This document shows positions 35,931 to 47,410 of a DNA stretch of 63,358 nt, one piece after another. The stretch comes from Gammaproteobacteria bacterium (lineage in GTDB: Bacteria; Pseudomonadota; Gammaproteobacteria; Pseudomonadales; Pseudohongiellaceae). The notes under the pieces were generated by a model. That model was given only the letters and a program-made list of their open reading frames with translations, searched no databases and was not told where the DNA came from. Positions within the stretch are counted from its first letter, which is position 1; each line of letters starts with the position of its first letter. The translations under genes were made by a program, and so were the position numbers. The DNA lies in the NCBI GenBank assembly GCA_009922595.1, contig RFVC01000010.1:1-63358 (forward strand), given 5' to 3'.

Positions 35931-37114
35931 CTATTCCTCATCAATGACCGCTGTCTCCTCAACTAATACAAGGGAGCCCTGGTTATACAGAAGGGTCAGT
36001 AATTTCAGGCAGGCTTCATTATGCTGAAATGGCCTGAGATCAAGTTTTCTTCCCGTGCTGCTTTGCAATTCATCATTGAGTGCGGAAATTTTTCCAGTGG
36101 TGTTTTTGATCAGCAGGCTTTCACCGTTAATAAAAAGTAGCAGGTTGTCCCCTTGGTGGTAACAGGCAAGGCGTGCAGCGGGATGCAATTGAAATAGCTT
36201 GCCTTTCTGCAGAGTTACTACCATCTCCTGCGGCGTCAGCGGAGTTTCAGGCGCCTGCAGTAAATCGGGTAATCGCGGTTCAGTCATGAGGCGGCCAAAA
36301 CACTGCAGTAGGAGTTCCTGGTCATCGAAAGCATGCTGCATCAAGGCTTTCACCTGGTGCAGTGAGGCGCTGGTGATTTCTCCTGGACTTGCTTCCTGGT
36401 CCAGTCCAGGGTCACGGTAGCGCATATCCTGTGGGAGACTGTTGCCGGCAAGATGACTGTAAGCGGATAAAAGCTCCGCAACATCGGGTGCGCGAAATCC
36501 AATGGAGTAGCTGATACCGGCATTGATTGCGGTCCCGCAGTGGGACATGCCGGCCGGTATATACAGTACATCACCCGTATTAAGTTCCAGTTCCTGCTCT
36601 GGACTGAAATTTGAGAGTATTTTCAGACCGGAACTTGTATCCAACGGTGTTTCACTGTTGCAGTTTTTGCCAATCTGCCACAGCCGGCTGCCTTGGCCCT
36701 GGATCAGGAACACATCGTAGTAGTCAAAGTGGGGGCCAACACCGCCATCTTTTGCGGCATAGCTGACCATGATGTCATCAAGGCGCCAGCCCGGGATGAA
36801 CGCGACTTTTTGCATGAGCGATTTGACCTCTGGAATCCAGTGGTCCACCGATTGAACCAGCAGCGTCCAGTGGCTTTCAGGTAAAAAGGTAAAGTCACGT
36901 TCAGAGAATGGGCCGTGTTTAAGCTCCCAATTACCGGCATTGTTAAATGCCAGGCGTGACTCGACGTCTTCATCGAGGGACAGGCCGGCAAGCTCCTCCG
37001 GACTAATGAAGTCGGTGAAGCCTGGAAGCGCGTTTTTGATTAGCAGAGGTTTTTTTTGCCAGTACTCGGCAAGAAAGGTCGCCAGATCTATGCTGTCATG
37101 GCGATCAAGGAGCA

Positions 37115-37115
<1 letters not shown>
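35931..37115 (-). CDS. roxA: Ribosomal protein uL16 arginine 3-hydroxylase (JmjC fold)
   Basis: A 394-residue 2-oxoglutarate/Fe(II) oxygenase of the YcfD/RoxA family, which hydroxylates an arginine of ribosomal protein L16. The Fe ligands are H129 and D131 in GPHFDYYDVFL and H192 in IPAGMSHCGTA. A dimerisation and winged-helix C-terminal part follows. The N-terminal YWQKKPLLIKNALPGF is also typical. The start ATG overlaps the purB stop (TGATG), indicating translational coupling. Family and role are well supported. Confidence 0.94.
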
Positions 37116-38605
<1,490 letters not shown>

Positions 38606-38619
38606 TTACAATTCGTCTT

Positions 38620-38655
38620 GTATATGCTTGACATATACTAGCCTGATATTATACT
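38620..38655 (+). promoter_or_regulatory. vapBC promoter with overlapping palindromic operator
   Basis: TTGACA (38628-38633), a 16-bp spacer and TATACT (38650-38655) make a strong sigma-70 promoter. A perfect inverted repeat GTATATG-CTTGA-CATATAC (38620-38638) covers the -35 box, where a VapBC complex would bind to repress its own operon. Confidence 0.7.
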
Positions 38656-38690
38656 CCACTGAGTTGCCACTAGTGCAGGAGAGCCCACAG

Positions 38691-38933
38691 ATGCCCACTC
38701 GCCCAGGACAGGAAAAAGGCCCCATCAAGGCCAAGCTCTTTACCAACGGCCGCAGTCAGGCCGTTCGCATCCCCAAGGAAATCGCTTTTACAGGTATTGA
38801 TGCCGTTCACGTTGAAAAACGTGGTAATGCTGTTGTCCTGACACCGATCAGAAAAACCTGGGGATCCTTTTCCTGCCTTGATCCGGCCGGTGATGACTTT
38901 ATGGTGATTCGTCCAAGACTGGTGAAATCCTGA
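38691..38933 (+). CDS. vapB: VapB-type antitoxin (AbrB/SpoVT fold)
   Basis: An 80-residue antitoxin. After a short polar N-terminus comes the swapped-hairpin DNA-binding motif: AKLFTNGRSQAVRIPKEIAF and the second half VHVEKRGNAVVLTPI, typical of VapB proteins. The C-terminal part (KTWGSFSCLDPAGDDFM) should wrap the toxin. AGGAGAG precedes ATG 38691 at proper spacing. Its stop overlaps the toxin's ATG (TGATG), the classic coupled arrangement, and its promoter carries a palindrome. Confidence 0.9.
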   Translation: MPTRPGQEKGPIKAKLFTNGRSQAVRIPKEIAFTGIDAVHVEKRGNAVVLTPIRKTWGSFSCLDPAGDDFMVIRPRLVKS

Positions 38934-39343
38934 TGATTATCATGATTTCGGCGGATACGTGCCGTCTCATCATGAAAGAGCGGCCTGAAACATTGCTGGC
39001 ACAGCTCCAGCAATGGTCGGAGCAGAGTGATGAAGTGGTGATTTCCGCTATCACCTATGCTGAACTGGTTGCCGCAGCGCTCTTGACTGCTGACCAGGCT
39101 GCGCACATGGCGCTGGTGCAGGAGTTCAGTGATCGTCTTGAAGATATCGTCCCCTGGGACAGGGATGCGGTGGACGCCTATACCCGGATCCAGCTGCAGG
39201 CCATGGAAGCAGGGCATACATTGAACATGAACGACGCCATGGTGGCAGCTCACGCCTTGAGCCTTGAAGCAAAACTGCTGACGCAGAATCGCAAACAGTT
39301 TGATTCCATACCCGGGCTGGAAATTCTCGATCTACCTGCCTGA
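38933..39343 (+). CDS. vapC: VapC-type PIN-domain ribonuclease toxin
   Basis: A 136-residue PIN-domain toxin, expected to cleave tRNA or rRNA when released from VapB. Acidic active-site residues are kept: D8 in ISADTCRLIM, E44 in ITYAELVAAAL and D101 in NMNDAMVAAHALS; the fourth position is in LLTQNRKQFDSIPGLEI, where N119 follows Q118. The usual DTN after the first strand is DTC here. A second ATG at 38942 is an alternative start. The gene ends 17 bp from the convergent hflD. Confidence 0.88.
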   Translation: MIIMISADTCRLIMKERPETLLAQLQQWSEQSDEVVISAITYAELVAAALLTADQAAHMALVQEFSDRLEDIVPWDRDAVDAYTRIQLQAMEAGHTLNMNDAMVAAHALSLEAKLLTQNRKQFDSIPGLEILDLPA

Positions 39344-39360
39344 GCATATACTTCAGGATC

Positions 39361-39999
39361 TTAATGGATTTCGTGGACCTGGTTCATTAGCAGCAGCAGT
39401 TGCCTCTCCAGTTTTTTTCTGCCAATTAGCAGGTGCCAGCGCCTTCCTTCAGACTGCTGCCAGAGCACTGCTGAGCGAATGCCGGCCAGCAGAACGGCGC
39501 GAATTCGATCTGCCGTATCCTCATTCTTGAGTATTTTGACTTCACCGGTGACCTGTATCCGAAATGGCAGGGTTGATAATGTGTTCTGGTAAAGTTTGGC
39601 AAGACGGCGGACTAGTTCATGGTTGGCCAGGTCTGGATCATCCAAATCAACATGGGGCATTGTGTCCAGGCTTTCCCCAATGGTGGTTAGCATAGAAGGA
39701 TGCGTAGACATTTTTCTTTCCAGGTGCAGCATGCTGAGAAAATAACGCATGACATCCGGTGAATTCAGTGAACCTTCTTCCTTGCGCAATAGCTCCTGCA
39801 AGACCTGCATTCCAAGGTTGAGGCGGCTCACGGAACCGTAAACGTCCTCAGTGGTGCCAGGGTTGGTAATGAAAAGACTGCGCACCAGGGTATTAAGTTT
39901 ATCCTGGCCAACCATGCCATGATGGGCAAGCTGCTTAACCATGTAAGCCGCCTGGGCAACCCCGGAGAGGGCAAGGCACTGGCGAAGTTTTTTATTCAT
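39361..39999 (-). CDS. hflD: High-frequency lysogenization protein HflD homologue
   Basis: A 212-residue helical protein. The family features are the N-terminal QCLALSGVAQAAYMVKQLA, YGSVSRLNLGMQVLQELL, LHLERKM and the C-terminal IRAVLLAGIRSAVLWQQSEG followed by RWHLLIGRKKL. In E. coli HflD is a peripheral membrane protein that affects lambda CII; its general role is unclear. ATG 39999 matches the conserved start and has GGGAAAAGGA before it; upstream extension is unlikely. It lies 14 bp after mnmA. Confidence 0.94.
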   Translation of the reverse strand: MNKKLRQCLALSGVAQAAYMVKQLAHHGMVGQDKLNTLVRSLFITNPGTTEDVYGSVSRLNLGMQVLQELLRKEEGSLNSPDVMRYFLSMLHLERKMSTHPSMLTTIGESLDTMPHVDLDDPDLANHELVRRLAKLYQNTLSTLPFRIQVTGEVKILKNEDTADRIRAVLLAGIRSAVLWQQSEGRRWHLLIGRKKLERQLLLLMNQVHEIH

Positions 40000-40013
40000 T
40001 CCTTTTCCCGGTC

Positions 40014-41108
40014 TTACTGACGATAGGTTTCGATGACGGCGCCACCGAGGCACACTTCGTCCTGGTAGAACACGATTGACTGTCCCGGGGTAACCGCCCT
40101 CTGCAACTCCTTGAATCTGACGACGTAGTTGTCACCCTCCTGATCAAGCGTGCATGCCTGGTCTGGCTGGCGGTAGCGGACCTTGGCCGTGCAATTGAGG
40201 GGCAGGGCAGGCGACTCCCCGTTGATCCAGTCGATTCTGCTGCATGAAAGGCTGTGTGAAAATAGCAGGGGATGATCGTTGCCCTGCACAACTACCAGAA
40301 CATTGCGTTCAAGGTCTTTGCCGGCCACGTACCAGGGCTCTTCTGCTCTGCCTTTCTTTCCGCCAATGCCAAGTCCCTGCCTTTGGCCCAGTGTATGAAA
40401 CATAAGCCCCGCATGTTCACCAACTACTTCTCCCTCGGGGGTTTCTATTGGGCCCGGTTGGGCAGGAATATAGGTTTCAAGGAAATCCTTGAAGCGGCGC
40501 TCGCCGATAAAACATATGCCGGTGCTGTCTTTCTTGTCATGGGTGACCAGTCCCTTACTGTCGGCGAGAGCTCGCACCTCACTCTTATCCAACTCGCCAA
40601 CTGGAAACAACGTGCGTGAAATCTGTGCTTTGTTTACTGCACATAAAAAATAACTCTGGTCCTTGTTGTTGTCACAGCCCTTGAGGAGATAGCTGTGGTC
40701 GCCGTCATCTTTTCGTCTTACGTAATGACCCGTGGCTATAAGGTCAGCGCCCAGGTGAGTGGCATAGTCCAGGAAAGCCTTGAACTTGATTTCACGGTTG
40801 CAAAGGATGTCAGGATTGGGAGTTCTTCCAGCGCGGTATTCCTCGAGAAAATGCTCGAACACGTTATCCCAGTATTCCGCAGCAAAATTGGCGCTGTGCA
40901 GTTTTATACCTAGGGCTTCGCAAACGGCCGTGGCGTCTGCCAGGTCTTCTTTAGCGGTGCAGTATTCTGTGCCGTCATCTTCGTCCCAGTTCTTCATGAA
41001 AAGACCTTCCACCCGGTAACCCTGCTCAATAAGGAGCATGGCGGCTACGGACGAGTCCACGCCGCCCGACATGCCCACGATAACTTTTGTTTCAGACAGT
41101 TCTTTCAT
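40014..41108 (-). CDS. mnmA: tRNA-specific 2-thiouridylase MnmA
   Basis: A 364-residue enzyme that adds sulfur at U34 of Lys, Glu and Gln tRNAs. The PP-loop is [16 protein letters not shown] near the start; the catalytic cysteines lie in [13 protein letters not shown] and [12 protein letters not shown]. The C-terminal beta-barrel segments [14 protein letters not shown] and [13 protein letters not shown] are typical. The gene is flanked by nudJ (5 bp upstream) and hflD (14 bp downstream), the standard gammaproteobacterial order. Confidence 0.97.
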   Translation of the reverse strand: MKELSETKVIVGMSGGVDSSVAAMLLIEQGYRVEGLFMKNWDEDDGTEYCTAKEDLADATAVCEALGIKLHSANFAAEYWDNVFEHFLEEYRAGRTPNPDILCNREIKFKAFLDYATHLGADLIATGHYVRRKDDGDHSYLLKGCDNNKDQSYFLCAVNKAQISRTLFPVGELDKSEVRALADSKGLVTHDKKDSTGICFIGERRFKDFLETYIPAQPGPIETPEGEVVGEHAGLMFHTLGQRQGLGIGGKKGRAEEPWYVAGKDLERNVLVVVQGNDHPLLFSHSLSCSRIDWINGESPALPLNCTAKVRYRQPDQACTLDQEGDNYVVRFKELQRAVTPGQSIVFYQDEVCLGGAVIETYRQ

Positions 41109-41113
41109 GAGAA

Positions 41114-41560
41114 TCAGAGCAGATGATACAGCGTATCGAGAGGAAGACGACGACCCGAGAGATAATCCTTGAGTGTCTTTGTCACCAGGGGGCTTCGCGC
41201 TGGAAACGAGTCGGCAAAAATTTCATCGGCACTAAGCCAGTGAGCCGCAATGATGCCGTCATCGAGGCTGCGCTGCGGATCATATTGGTCCGCGTTGGCA
41301 ATAAAACAGTGCCTGACATACGTGACGCCGTTATTAGCGCCCTTGTATACATAGGTGCCAAGAAAATTGGTGAGGGTAACGTGCCAGGCCGTTTCCTCCA
41401 GCGTTTCGCGAACGGCAGCATCAAACAGGCTTTCGTCCTCATCAAGATGGCCGGCAGGCTGATTGAATACCGTGCGCCCGTCATCGTCTTCCTCGACCAT
41501 AAGAAAGGTGCCATCTTTTTCGACCAGGGTTGCAACGGTGGTGTGAGGATGCCAGGGCAT
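41114..41560 (-). CDS. nudJ: NUDIX phosphatase NudJ
   Basis: A 148-residue Nudix hydrolase. The Nudix box spans [20 protein letters not shown] and the following T-A-W (about residues 37-60), and the NudJ-like N-terminus [20 protein letters not shown] and NQPAGH are present. E. coli NudJ dephosphorylates HMP-PP and nucleoside di- and triphosphates. It is the first gene of the nudJ-mnmA-hflD run. Confidence 0.92.
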   Translation of the reverse strand: MPWHPHTTVATLVEKDGTFLMVEEDDDGRTVFNQPAGHLDEDESLFDAAVRETLEETAWHVTLTNFLGTYVYKGANNGVTYVRHCFIANADQYDPQRSLDDGIIAAHWLSADEIFADSFPARSPLVTKTLKDYLSGRRLPLDTLYHLL

Positions 41561-41665
41561 AGTTAGATGATGGTGAAAAAAGTCGGCATCCTACCTGAAT
41601 CCTACTGCAATGGAAAACCGACTGTGTAAAAGGGATAATGCCTTTTTTACTGTTATAGAAATCGT

Positions 41666-42145
41666 ATGTCTAAGTTAACTCACCTTGATGATAACGGACA
41701 AGCGCACATGGTTGATGTCGGCGCCAAGGACGTCACTGAGCGCACTGCTACCGCAGAAGCGGTTATTTCCATGCTGCCTGACACCTTGCGTCTGATTCTT
41801 GATGGCGGCCACAAAAAGGGTGATGTATTTGCCGTGGCCCGTATCGCAGGAATCCAGGCGGCCAAGAAATGCTCTGATCTTATTCCTCTTTGTCATCCCC
41901 TGATGCTCAGTTCGGTGAAAGTCGAACTAGAAGGTATCGAAGCGGACTCAAGCGTGCGTATTACCGCCACCTGCAAACTGGCCGGTCAAACGGGAGTAGA
42001 GATGGAGGCACTGACGGCAGCCTCGGTTGCAGCCTTGACCATTTATGATATGTGTAAAGCCGTTGATCGCGGCATGGTAATCAGTCATGTCCGTTTGCTG
42101 GAGAAGGCCGGGGGCAAGTCAGGCCATTACAAGCGCAGCGACTAG
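41666..42145 (+). CDS. moaC: Cyclic pyranopterin monophosphate synthase
   Basis: A 159-residue enzyme of molybdenum-cofactor synthesis that makes cPMP after the MoaA step. Family blocks are [70 protein letters not shown] and KAVDRGMVI. It opens a moaC-moaD-moaE run. No moaA, moaB or mobA is in the window, so earlier and later steps must be encoded elsewhere. Confidence 0.97.
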   Translation: MSKLTHLDDNGQAHMVDVGAKDVTERTATAEAVISMLPDTLRLILDGGHKKGDVFAVARIAGIQAAKKCSDLIPLCHPLMLSSVKVELEGIEADSSVRITATCKLAGQTGVEMEALTAASVAALTIYDMCKAVDRGMVISHVRLLEKAGGKSGHYKRSD

Positions 42146-42161
42146 GCCGAAGAGAGCACCA

Positions 42162-42416
42162 ATGATTGCAGTCCATTACTTTGCCAATATACGGGAGAGT
42201 CTCGGTATTGAGCATGAAAACATCGAGCTTCCGGAAGCGGTTGATACGGTGGAAAAACTGATCGACCATCTTGTCAGCCAGCATGGCAGCCAGTGGGGTG
42301 AGGTGCTGAATGCGAATCCTGTTATGGTGGCTGTAAACCATGAAATGAGCGGCAGGTCTGCAGCCGTTGCGGCAGGAGACGAGATCGCCTTCTTTCCGCC
42401 GGTGACGGGTGGCTAG
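42162..42416 (+). CDS. moaD: Molybdopterin synthase sulfur-carrier subunit
   Basis: An 84-residue ubiquitin-like sulfur carrier ending in the required GG (FFPPVTGG), which MoeB would charge with sulfur as a thiocarboxylate. The beginning IAVHYFANIRESLG and the VAVNHEMSG segment are family-typical. ATG 42162 is chosen because it starts the fold; longer in-frame extension runs into moaC. It lies 16 bp after moaC and 6 bp before moaE. Confidence 0.95.
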   Translation: MIAVHYFANIRESLGIEHENIELPEAVDTVEKLIDHLVSQHGSQWGEVLNANPVMVAVNHEMSGRSAAVAAGDEIAFFPPVTGG

Positions 42417-42422
42417 GCGCGA

Positions 42423-42875
42423 ATGAAAATTTCAATCCAGGCTGAGGATTTTGATATTGGCGAAGAGGTGGCATTGCTTCGGCAGGATAGTAATGCCACC
42501 GGGGCAATTGTCACATTCAGCGGCCTGGTTCGCGACCTTGAATCAGAGCGCCAGGTGCATTCGCTAACACTTGAGCATTACCCTGGCATGACCGAATCAA
42601 GCCTAGAAAAAATTATCAGGGAAGCCGAGCAGCGCTGGCCAATGCAGGATGTCACCGTTATCCATCGTATCGGCGAACTGCTGGCAGGTGACCAGATTGT
42701 CATGGTAGCCGTGGCCAGTGCTCATCGGCGGGCGGCCTTTGAAGCCTGTGAATTCATCATGGATTACCTGAAGACCCGCGCGCCTTTCTGGAAGAAATGC
42801 CGGGACGAGACCGGCGAGAGCTGGGTAGAAGCCAAGGATTCCGACAGCGATGCCAGCAGGCGTTGGCAAACCTAA
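42423..42875 (+). CDS. moaE: Molybdopterin synthase catalytic subunit
   Basis: A 150-residue large subunit that converts cPMP to molybdopterin using sulfur from MoaD. It shows GAIVTFSGLVRD, LTLEHYPGMTE, HRIGELLAGDQIVMVAVAS and HRRAAFEACEFIMDYLKTRA followed by PFWKK, which contains the conserved lysines. Its stop is 11 bp from the convergent rluE stop. Confidence 0.96.
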   Translation: MKISIQAEDFDIGEEVALLRQDSNATGAIVTFSGLVRDLESERQVHSLTLEHYPGMTESSLEKIIREAEQRWPMQDVTVIHRIGELLAGDQIVMVAVASAHRRAAFEACEFIMDYLKTRAPFWKKCRDETGESWVEAKDSDSDASRRWQT

Positions 42876-42886
42876 GTATCCCCGGA

Positions 42887-43429
42887 CTACCTGACTCGTA
42901 CCTCGCGGTACTCACCGGGTTTTAATCCTTCTAATTCCCATTCACCAATTCTGACACGAATCAACCGCAGAGTAGGGTAGCCAACTGCGGCGGTCATCCG
43001 TCTGACCTGGCGGTTGCGTCCTTCCGTTATGGTCAGCTCAAGCCAGGAATCGGGAATATTTTTTCGGGTGCGTATGGGCGGATTTCTTGGCCAGATATCA
43101 GGAGGGCTGATCTTCACTGCTTTAGCAGGGCGGGCCATGCCGTCTTTGAGTTCAATGCCTGCGGCTAATTGCTCCAGGGCTTTATCGCTGACATCACCCT
43201 CTACCTGTACCCAGTAGGTTTTTTGCACCTTGTTAGCAGGATCACTTATGTGATGCTGGAGTTTTCCATCCCCGGTAAGCAGCAGCAGGCCCTCGGAGTC
43301 CCGGTCCAGTCGGCCGGCAGGGTAGACGTTGCAAACTTTAATGAAGTCGGCAAGCGTGGCCCGACCAGAACTATCAGTGAACTGGCTCAGCACATCGTAG
43401 GGTTTATTGAAAAGCAGAATGCTGGGCAT
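42887..43429 (-). CDS. rluE: 23S rRNA pseudouridine synthase RluE
   Basis: A 180-residue RsuA-family pseudouridine synthase without an S4 domain, as in RluE, which modifies U2457 of 23S rRNA in E. coli. The catalytic aspartate is in AGRLDRDSEGLLLLT; LLFNKPYDVLSQF starts the catalytic fold, and TITEGRNRQVRRMTAAVGYP is the conserved motif. In E. coli it lies next to nudJ and icd; here moaCDE lies on the nudJ side and no icd follows. Confidence 0.93.
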   Translation of the reverse strand: MPSILLFNKPYDVLSQFTDSSGRATLADFIKVCNVYPAGRLDRDSEGLLLLTGDGKLQHHISDPANKVQKTYWVQVEGDVSDKALEQLAAGIELKDGMARPAKAVKISPPDIWPRNPPIRTRKNIPDSWLELTITEGRNRQVRRMTAAVGYPTLRLIRVRIGEWELEGLKPGEYREVRVR

Positions 43430-43595
43430 GATGTCAGTGGTCGTTTGATTATTGGCTGAAGCGGTTTGAAATTAAGCGGGGTACAGGCCATATGTATACG
43501 GCACCCCTGATAGACTTGATCGGAATGGAATTTGGCTTTGAAAAGCTCAGCTAAAACAGAACTGGTTAACCCGTTGCATGGTCAGACGACTATGC

Positions 43596-43922
43596 TCAGG
43601 CATTGGCGGCAGAATCGTCTTCTGCAGTTTCCCCCGGTTGCTGGTCTTCCTGGCTGCTTTCCTGCTCACTAGCGGCAGCTGCTTCGGGTGCTGCACTGCC
43701 TTCTTCGTTACTGCCCTCGTCCAGAGGTACAATATTGGCAGCGTGCAATCCCTTTGGCCCCTCGATCACATCGAATGAAACAGACTGGCCTGCTTTTAAT
43801 GTTTTATACCCTTCCATGGATATTGATGAGTAGTGTGCGAATAAATCGTCTCCCCCATCATCCGGCAAAATAAAACCAAAACCTTTGGCATTATTGAACC
43901 ACTTTACTTGACCGGTACTCAT
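43596..43922 (-). CDS. cspD: Cold-shock-domain protein with an acidic tail (CspD-like)
   Basis: A 108-residue protein. Residues 1-68 form a cold-shock domain with RNP1 KGFGFI and RNP2 [10 protein letters not shown]. Residues about 70-108 form a low-complexity tail rich in Glu, Ala, Ser, Gln and Asp (for example [17 protein letters not shown]), longer than the tail of E. coli CspD (74 residues in all). The gene is divergent from clpS, the standard cspD-clpS-clpA arrangement, which supports the CspD name; CspD inhibits replication in stationary phase in E. coli. Role of the tail unknown. Confidence 0.88.
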   Translation of the reverse strand: MSTGQVKWFNNAKGFGFILPDDGGDDLFAHYSSISMEGYKTLKAGQSVSFDVIEGPKGLHAANIVPLDEGSNEEGSAAPEAAAASEQESSQEDQQPGETAEDDSAANA

Positions 43923-44266
43923 ATCCGCTTACCCCTTCTTAAAATCGGCATCAGAATTCGATCAATCACCTAATATCTGACTGTCAAAAGGCTGTCAGGA
44001 ACGTAAAATATATAAACCCCTTTGCTTATCATGTCAATTGAATTCGGTTTTAGTAAGTTTCGAAAAAAGCTGGAATTCAACCTTATTACAGTAAGAACGG
44101 GCGCGCAGGTTTTTTGCGGTGCAGTAATCCGATTTTGCGTAATCATGGTATAGTTATCCTATCTAATGCTATTCAGCGATCCGGTTTACAGTGCGGGTAT
44201 TTCTTGTAAAAAGAGCCGCCAAACCCAATATTAAGTTCACTACATATTTTTTTTCAGACAAGCGAG
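43923..44266. other. Divergent cspD/clpS regulatory region
   Basis: A 344-bp AT-rich gap holding the two divergent promoters and the cspD leader. No gene or structured RNA was recognised. Confidence 0.5.
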
Positions 44267-44635
44267 ATGACAGAGAAGATCCCAATTACGATCATCAACC
44301 AGGACCGCGACGACGATGATGAGATTCAGCGAGGCGGCGGGCTTGGCAATGCCCTGGCGCCGGAGGAAACCAAGCTCAAGCCGCCGCAGCTCTATAGAGT
44401 CATTCTGCTTAATGACGATTACACGCCGATGGAGTTTGTTGTTGGGGTTTTGCGAAAGTTTTTTGGTATGGATGTGGAAACGGCGACCCGTGTTATGCTG
44501 AAGGTGCACACTGAGGGTAAAGGCGTGTGCGGAGTATTCCCGAGAGAAATAGCAGAAACGAAAGCCGTGCAGGTAAACGACTTTGCCAGGGAATCAGAAC
44601 ATCCCCTTCTTTGTGATATCGAGGTTGATGACTAG
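44267..44635 (+). CDS. clpS: ATP-dependent protease adaptor ClpS
   Basis: A 122-residue adaptor that delivers proteins with N-terminal Leu, Phe, Tyr or Trp to ClpAP. After a flexible acidic N-terminus (to about residue 40) comes the core: [20 protein letters not shown] with the [10 protein letters not shown] binding pocket, the [15 protein letters not shown] segment and [20 protein letters not shown]. It lies 38 bp before clpA. Confidence 0.97.
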   Translation: MTEKIPITIINQDRDDDDEIQRGGGLGNALAPEETKLKPPQLYRVILLNDDYTPMEFVVGVLRKFFGMDVETATRVMLKVHTEGKGVCGVFPREIAETKAVQVNDFARESEHPLLCDIEVDD

Positions 44636-44673
44636 AAATTTATTCCAGTATCGATCCATGAAAGGATAAAAAG

Positions 44674-46962
44674 ATGTTTAGCAGAGAGTTTGAAAATACA
44701 CTAAATATTGCCGTCAACACGGCACGCAGCAAATTCCACGAATTCATAACCGTGGAGCATCTTCTGCTGGCTCTGATAGACGACACGTCTGCTCGGGAGA
44801 TACTGGTAGCCTGTGATGCCGATCTGGATGCGCTGCGCGCAGAACTCCTCGATTATGTGGATACTCAAATTCCTATAATTGCAGAACCCGAAATCAATCA
44901 GGAAGTAGACCAGACGCTAGGCTTTCAACGAGTCATTCAGCGTGCGGTTTTTCATGTTCAGTCATCCGGCAAGCGTGAAGTAACTGGGGCGAATGTCCTA
45001 GTCGCCATTTTCGGTGAGAAGGAAAGTCAGGCTGTTTATTCTCTCAGAAAGCAGGGAGTCTCCCGCGGCGATGTGGTTAACTTCATCACCCATGGCACCC
45101 CCAAGTCGCCGAGTCTTAATGATGAACCTGAAAGCGAGCTGCGGGGTGAAGTTGCTGAGAGTGAAAAAGCACCTTCCCCTCTGGAAAGTTATGCCAGCAA
45201 CCTGAACAAAGAGGCCGAGAGCGGCCGCATTGACCCACTTATTGGTCGCGATAAAGAAATTACCCGCTTGGTGCAGGTACTGTCGCGCCGACGCAAAAAC
45301 AACCCGCTTTTCGTCGGAGAAGCGGGAGTAGGTAAAACCGCTATTGCCGAGGGTCTGGCCAAACAGATTGTTGAAGGCAATGTACCTGAGGTACTCAAGG
45401 ACAGTATCATTTATTCGCTGGACATGGGCGCCTTACTGGCCGGCACTAAGTATCGCGGTGATTTCGAAAAACGCCTGAAATCGCTGCTAGGTGAGCTCGA
45501 CAAGCAGAAGCATGCCATACTATTCATTGATGAGATCCATACCATTATCGGTGCAGGCGCTGCATCCGGAGGCGTTATGGATGCTTCGAATCTGCTCAAG
45601 CCTGTCCTTGCCTCAGGCCGTCTGCGTTGCATTGGCTCAACCACGTACACCGAATACCGCGGCATATTTGAGAAGGACAGGGCGCTGTCTCGCCGCTTCC
45701 AGAAAATCGATATTGAAGAGCCCGATGTAGAAACCACTTACCAGATCCTCAAGGGCCTGAAGCTACGCTACGAAGAACATCATGACCTGAGGTATACAGA
45801 CAAGGCGTTGAAGGCCGCTTCGGAAATGGCAAGCCGGTACATAAATGACCGCTACATGCCGGACAAGGCCATCGATGTTATTGATGAGGCCGGTGCATAC
45901 CAGCGCCTGCAACCGGAAAGCAAACGTAAAAAAATTATCCAGGTGGGCGATATTGAACGCGTCATTTCACAGATTGCCCGTATTCCGCCTAAGAATGTGT
46001 CTTCATCGGACAAAACGCTGCTTAAGGACCTCGAAAAGAATCTCAAACTTGTGGTCTTTGGTCAGGATCCCGCCATTGATGCGCTGTCATCGTCCATTAA
46101 GCTGTCCCGCGCGGGCTTGAAGGATGGGGAGAAACCAATCGGTTCCTATCTCTTTGCCGGACCCACTGGTGTGGGTAAAACTGAAGTCAGTCGTCAGTTA
46201 GCCAAAATACTCGGAGTTGAGCTGGTGCGTTTCGATATGTCTGAATACATGGAGCGTCACACGGTATCGCGACTGATCGGTGCACCTCCGGGTTACATCG
46301 GATTCGACCAGGGTGGGCTTTTAACTGAGGCGATAACTAAGAATCCGCATTGTGTTCTTCTGCTTGATGAAATAGAGAAGGCGCACCCTGATGTCTTTAA
46401 CCTTCTGCTGCAGGTCATGGACCACGGTACGCTGACTGACAACAACGGGCGCAAAGCCGATTTCCGCAATGTCATTTTGATCATGACAACTAACGCGGGG
46501 GCGCAAGAAATGAGCAGGGCTTCTATTGGGTTTACCCAGCAGGATCACACCAGTGATGCGACTGAAGTTATCAAACGCATGTTCACACCGGAGTTTCGCA
46601 ACCGACTGGATTCGATTATCCAGTTCGAAGCGCTGGATGCCGGAATCATTCGCACGGTGGTAGACAAGTTCCTGGTTGAACTGCAGGTTCAGCTAGATGA
46701 CAAGAAAGTTACGCTTCATGTTGACGATGAAGCCATCGATTGGTTTGTTGCCAACGGCTATGACAAGTCCATGGGGGCAAGACCTATGCTCAGACTGGTT
46801 CAGTCAAAGATCAAGAAGCCGCTCGCAGAAGATATTCTGTTCGGCCAACTTGTCAGCGGTGGTGATGTCCGTGTCACTGTACTGAACAATGACATCAAGC
46901 TGGATATCACCGAAACCGATGCCGGCAAATCCGATAGCGAAAGTGACAAAGTAAAAGCCTGA
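44674..46962 (+). CDS. clpA: ATP-dependent Clp protease ATPase subunit ClpA
   Basis: A 762-residue double AAA+ unfoldase working with ClpP. The N-domain (1-140) binds ClpS. The first AAA module has Walker A GEAGVGKT (about 215-222) and Walker B ILFIDEIH; the second has [11 protein letters not shown] (about 496) and [13 protein letters not shown], with the pore loop [14 protein letters not shown] ClpP-docking IGF-type loop is suggested by [10 protein letters not shown] near residue 615. The ribosome site GAAAGGA precedes the ATG. Confidence 0.98.
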   Translation: MFSREFENTLNIAVNTARSKFHEFITVEHLLLALIDDTSAREILVACDADLDALRAELLDYVDTQIPIIAEPEINQEVDQTLGFQRVIQRAVFHVQSSGKREVTGANVLVAIFGEKESQAVYSLRKQGVSRGDVVNFITHGTPKSPSLNDEPESELRGEVAESEKAPSPLESYASNLNKEAESGRIDPLIGRDKEITRLVQVLSRRRKNNPLFVGEAGVGKTAIAEGLAKQIVEGNVPEVLKDSIIYSLDMGALLAGTKYRGDFEKRLKSLLGELDKQKHAILFIDEIHTIIGAGAASGGVMDASNLLKPVLASGRLRCIGSTTYTEYRGIFEKDRALSRRFQKIDIEEPDVETTYQILKGLKLRYEEHHDLRYTDKALKAASEMASRYINDRYMPDKAIDVIDEAGAYQRLQPESKRKKIIQVGDIERVISQIARIPPKNVSSSDKTLLKDLEKNLKLVVFGQDPAIDALSSSIKLSRAGLKDGEKPIGSYLFAGPTGVGKTEVSRQLAKILGVELVRFDMSEYMERHTVSRLIGAPPGYIGFDQGGLLTEAITKNPHCVLLLDEIEKAHPDVFNLLLQVMDHGTLTDNNGRKADFRNVILIMTTNAGAQEMSRASIGFTQQDHTSDATEVIKRMFTPEFRNRLDSIIQFEALDAGIIRTVVDKFLVELQVQLDDKKVTLHVDDEAIDWFVANGYDKSMGARPMLRLVQSKIKKPLAEDILFGQLVSGGDVRVTVLNNDIKLDITETDAGKSDSESDKVKA

Positions 46963-46983
46963 AGCCGATATCTGTAGAGATAA

Positions 46984-47017
46984 AAAAGGCAGGCCTGGGT
47001 AGGCAGATATGCCTTTT
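46984..47017. terminator. Bidirectional terminator between clpA and infA
   Basis: AAAAGGCA and TGCCTTTT close an 18-base loop that can itself fold (AGGCAGATATGCCT). T-rich tracts flank both sides, strongest in the infA direction. Confidence 0.65.
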
Positions 47018-47027
47018 ATTGATTTTT

Positions 47028-47246
47028 TTAGCGAGCTCGATAGGTGATGCGACCCTTGGTCAGATCGTAAGGCGTCAGTTCTACGGTCACCTTGTCACCT
47101 GTAAGAATACGTATGTAATTTTTACGCATTTTGCCGGAAATGTGCGCCGTAACCACGTGCCCGTTTTCAAGTTTTACGCGGAACATGGTATTCGGCAAAG
47201 TGTCGATCACTTCGCCTTCCATTTCTATCTGGTCTTCTTTCGCCAT
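47028..47246 (-). CDS. infA: Translation initiation factor IF-1
   Basis: A 72-residue OB-fold protein that binds the 30S A site during initiation. The sequence from [20 protein letters not shown] to RITYRAR is nearly identical to other gammaproteobacterial IF-1 proteins. ATG 47246 is the universal start; reading further upstream gives unrelated sequence. Convergent with clpA, as in the conserved block. Confidence 0.98.
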   Translation of the reverse strand: MAKEDQIEMEGEVIDTLPNTMFRVKLENGHVVTAHISGKMRKNYIRILTGDKVTVELTPYDLTKGRITYRAR

Positions 47247-47410
47247 GAGTTCTTTGCTGCAACCCTTAAAAGCGACGCATTTTGCCTTATTAGGGAATGA
47301 GCCGCAAGCCACAAGTAGGTCGATAAAAGGGTTTAATTCAATATAGAGTAGAGTCAACGTCGGATTCTCGTGCTCGAACGTTAACCTTGTACGTTTCTGC
47401 TTGTAGCTTC

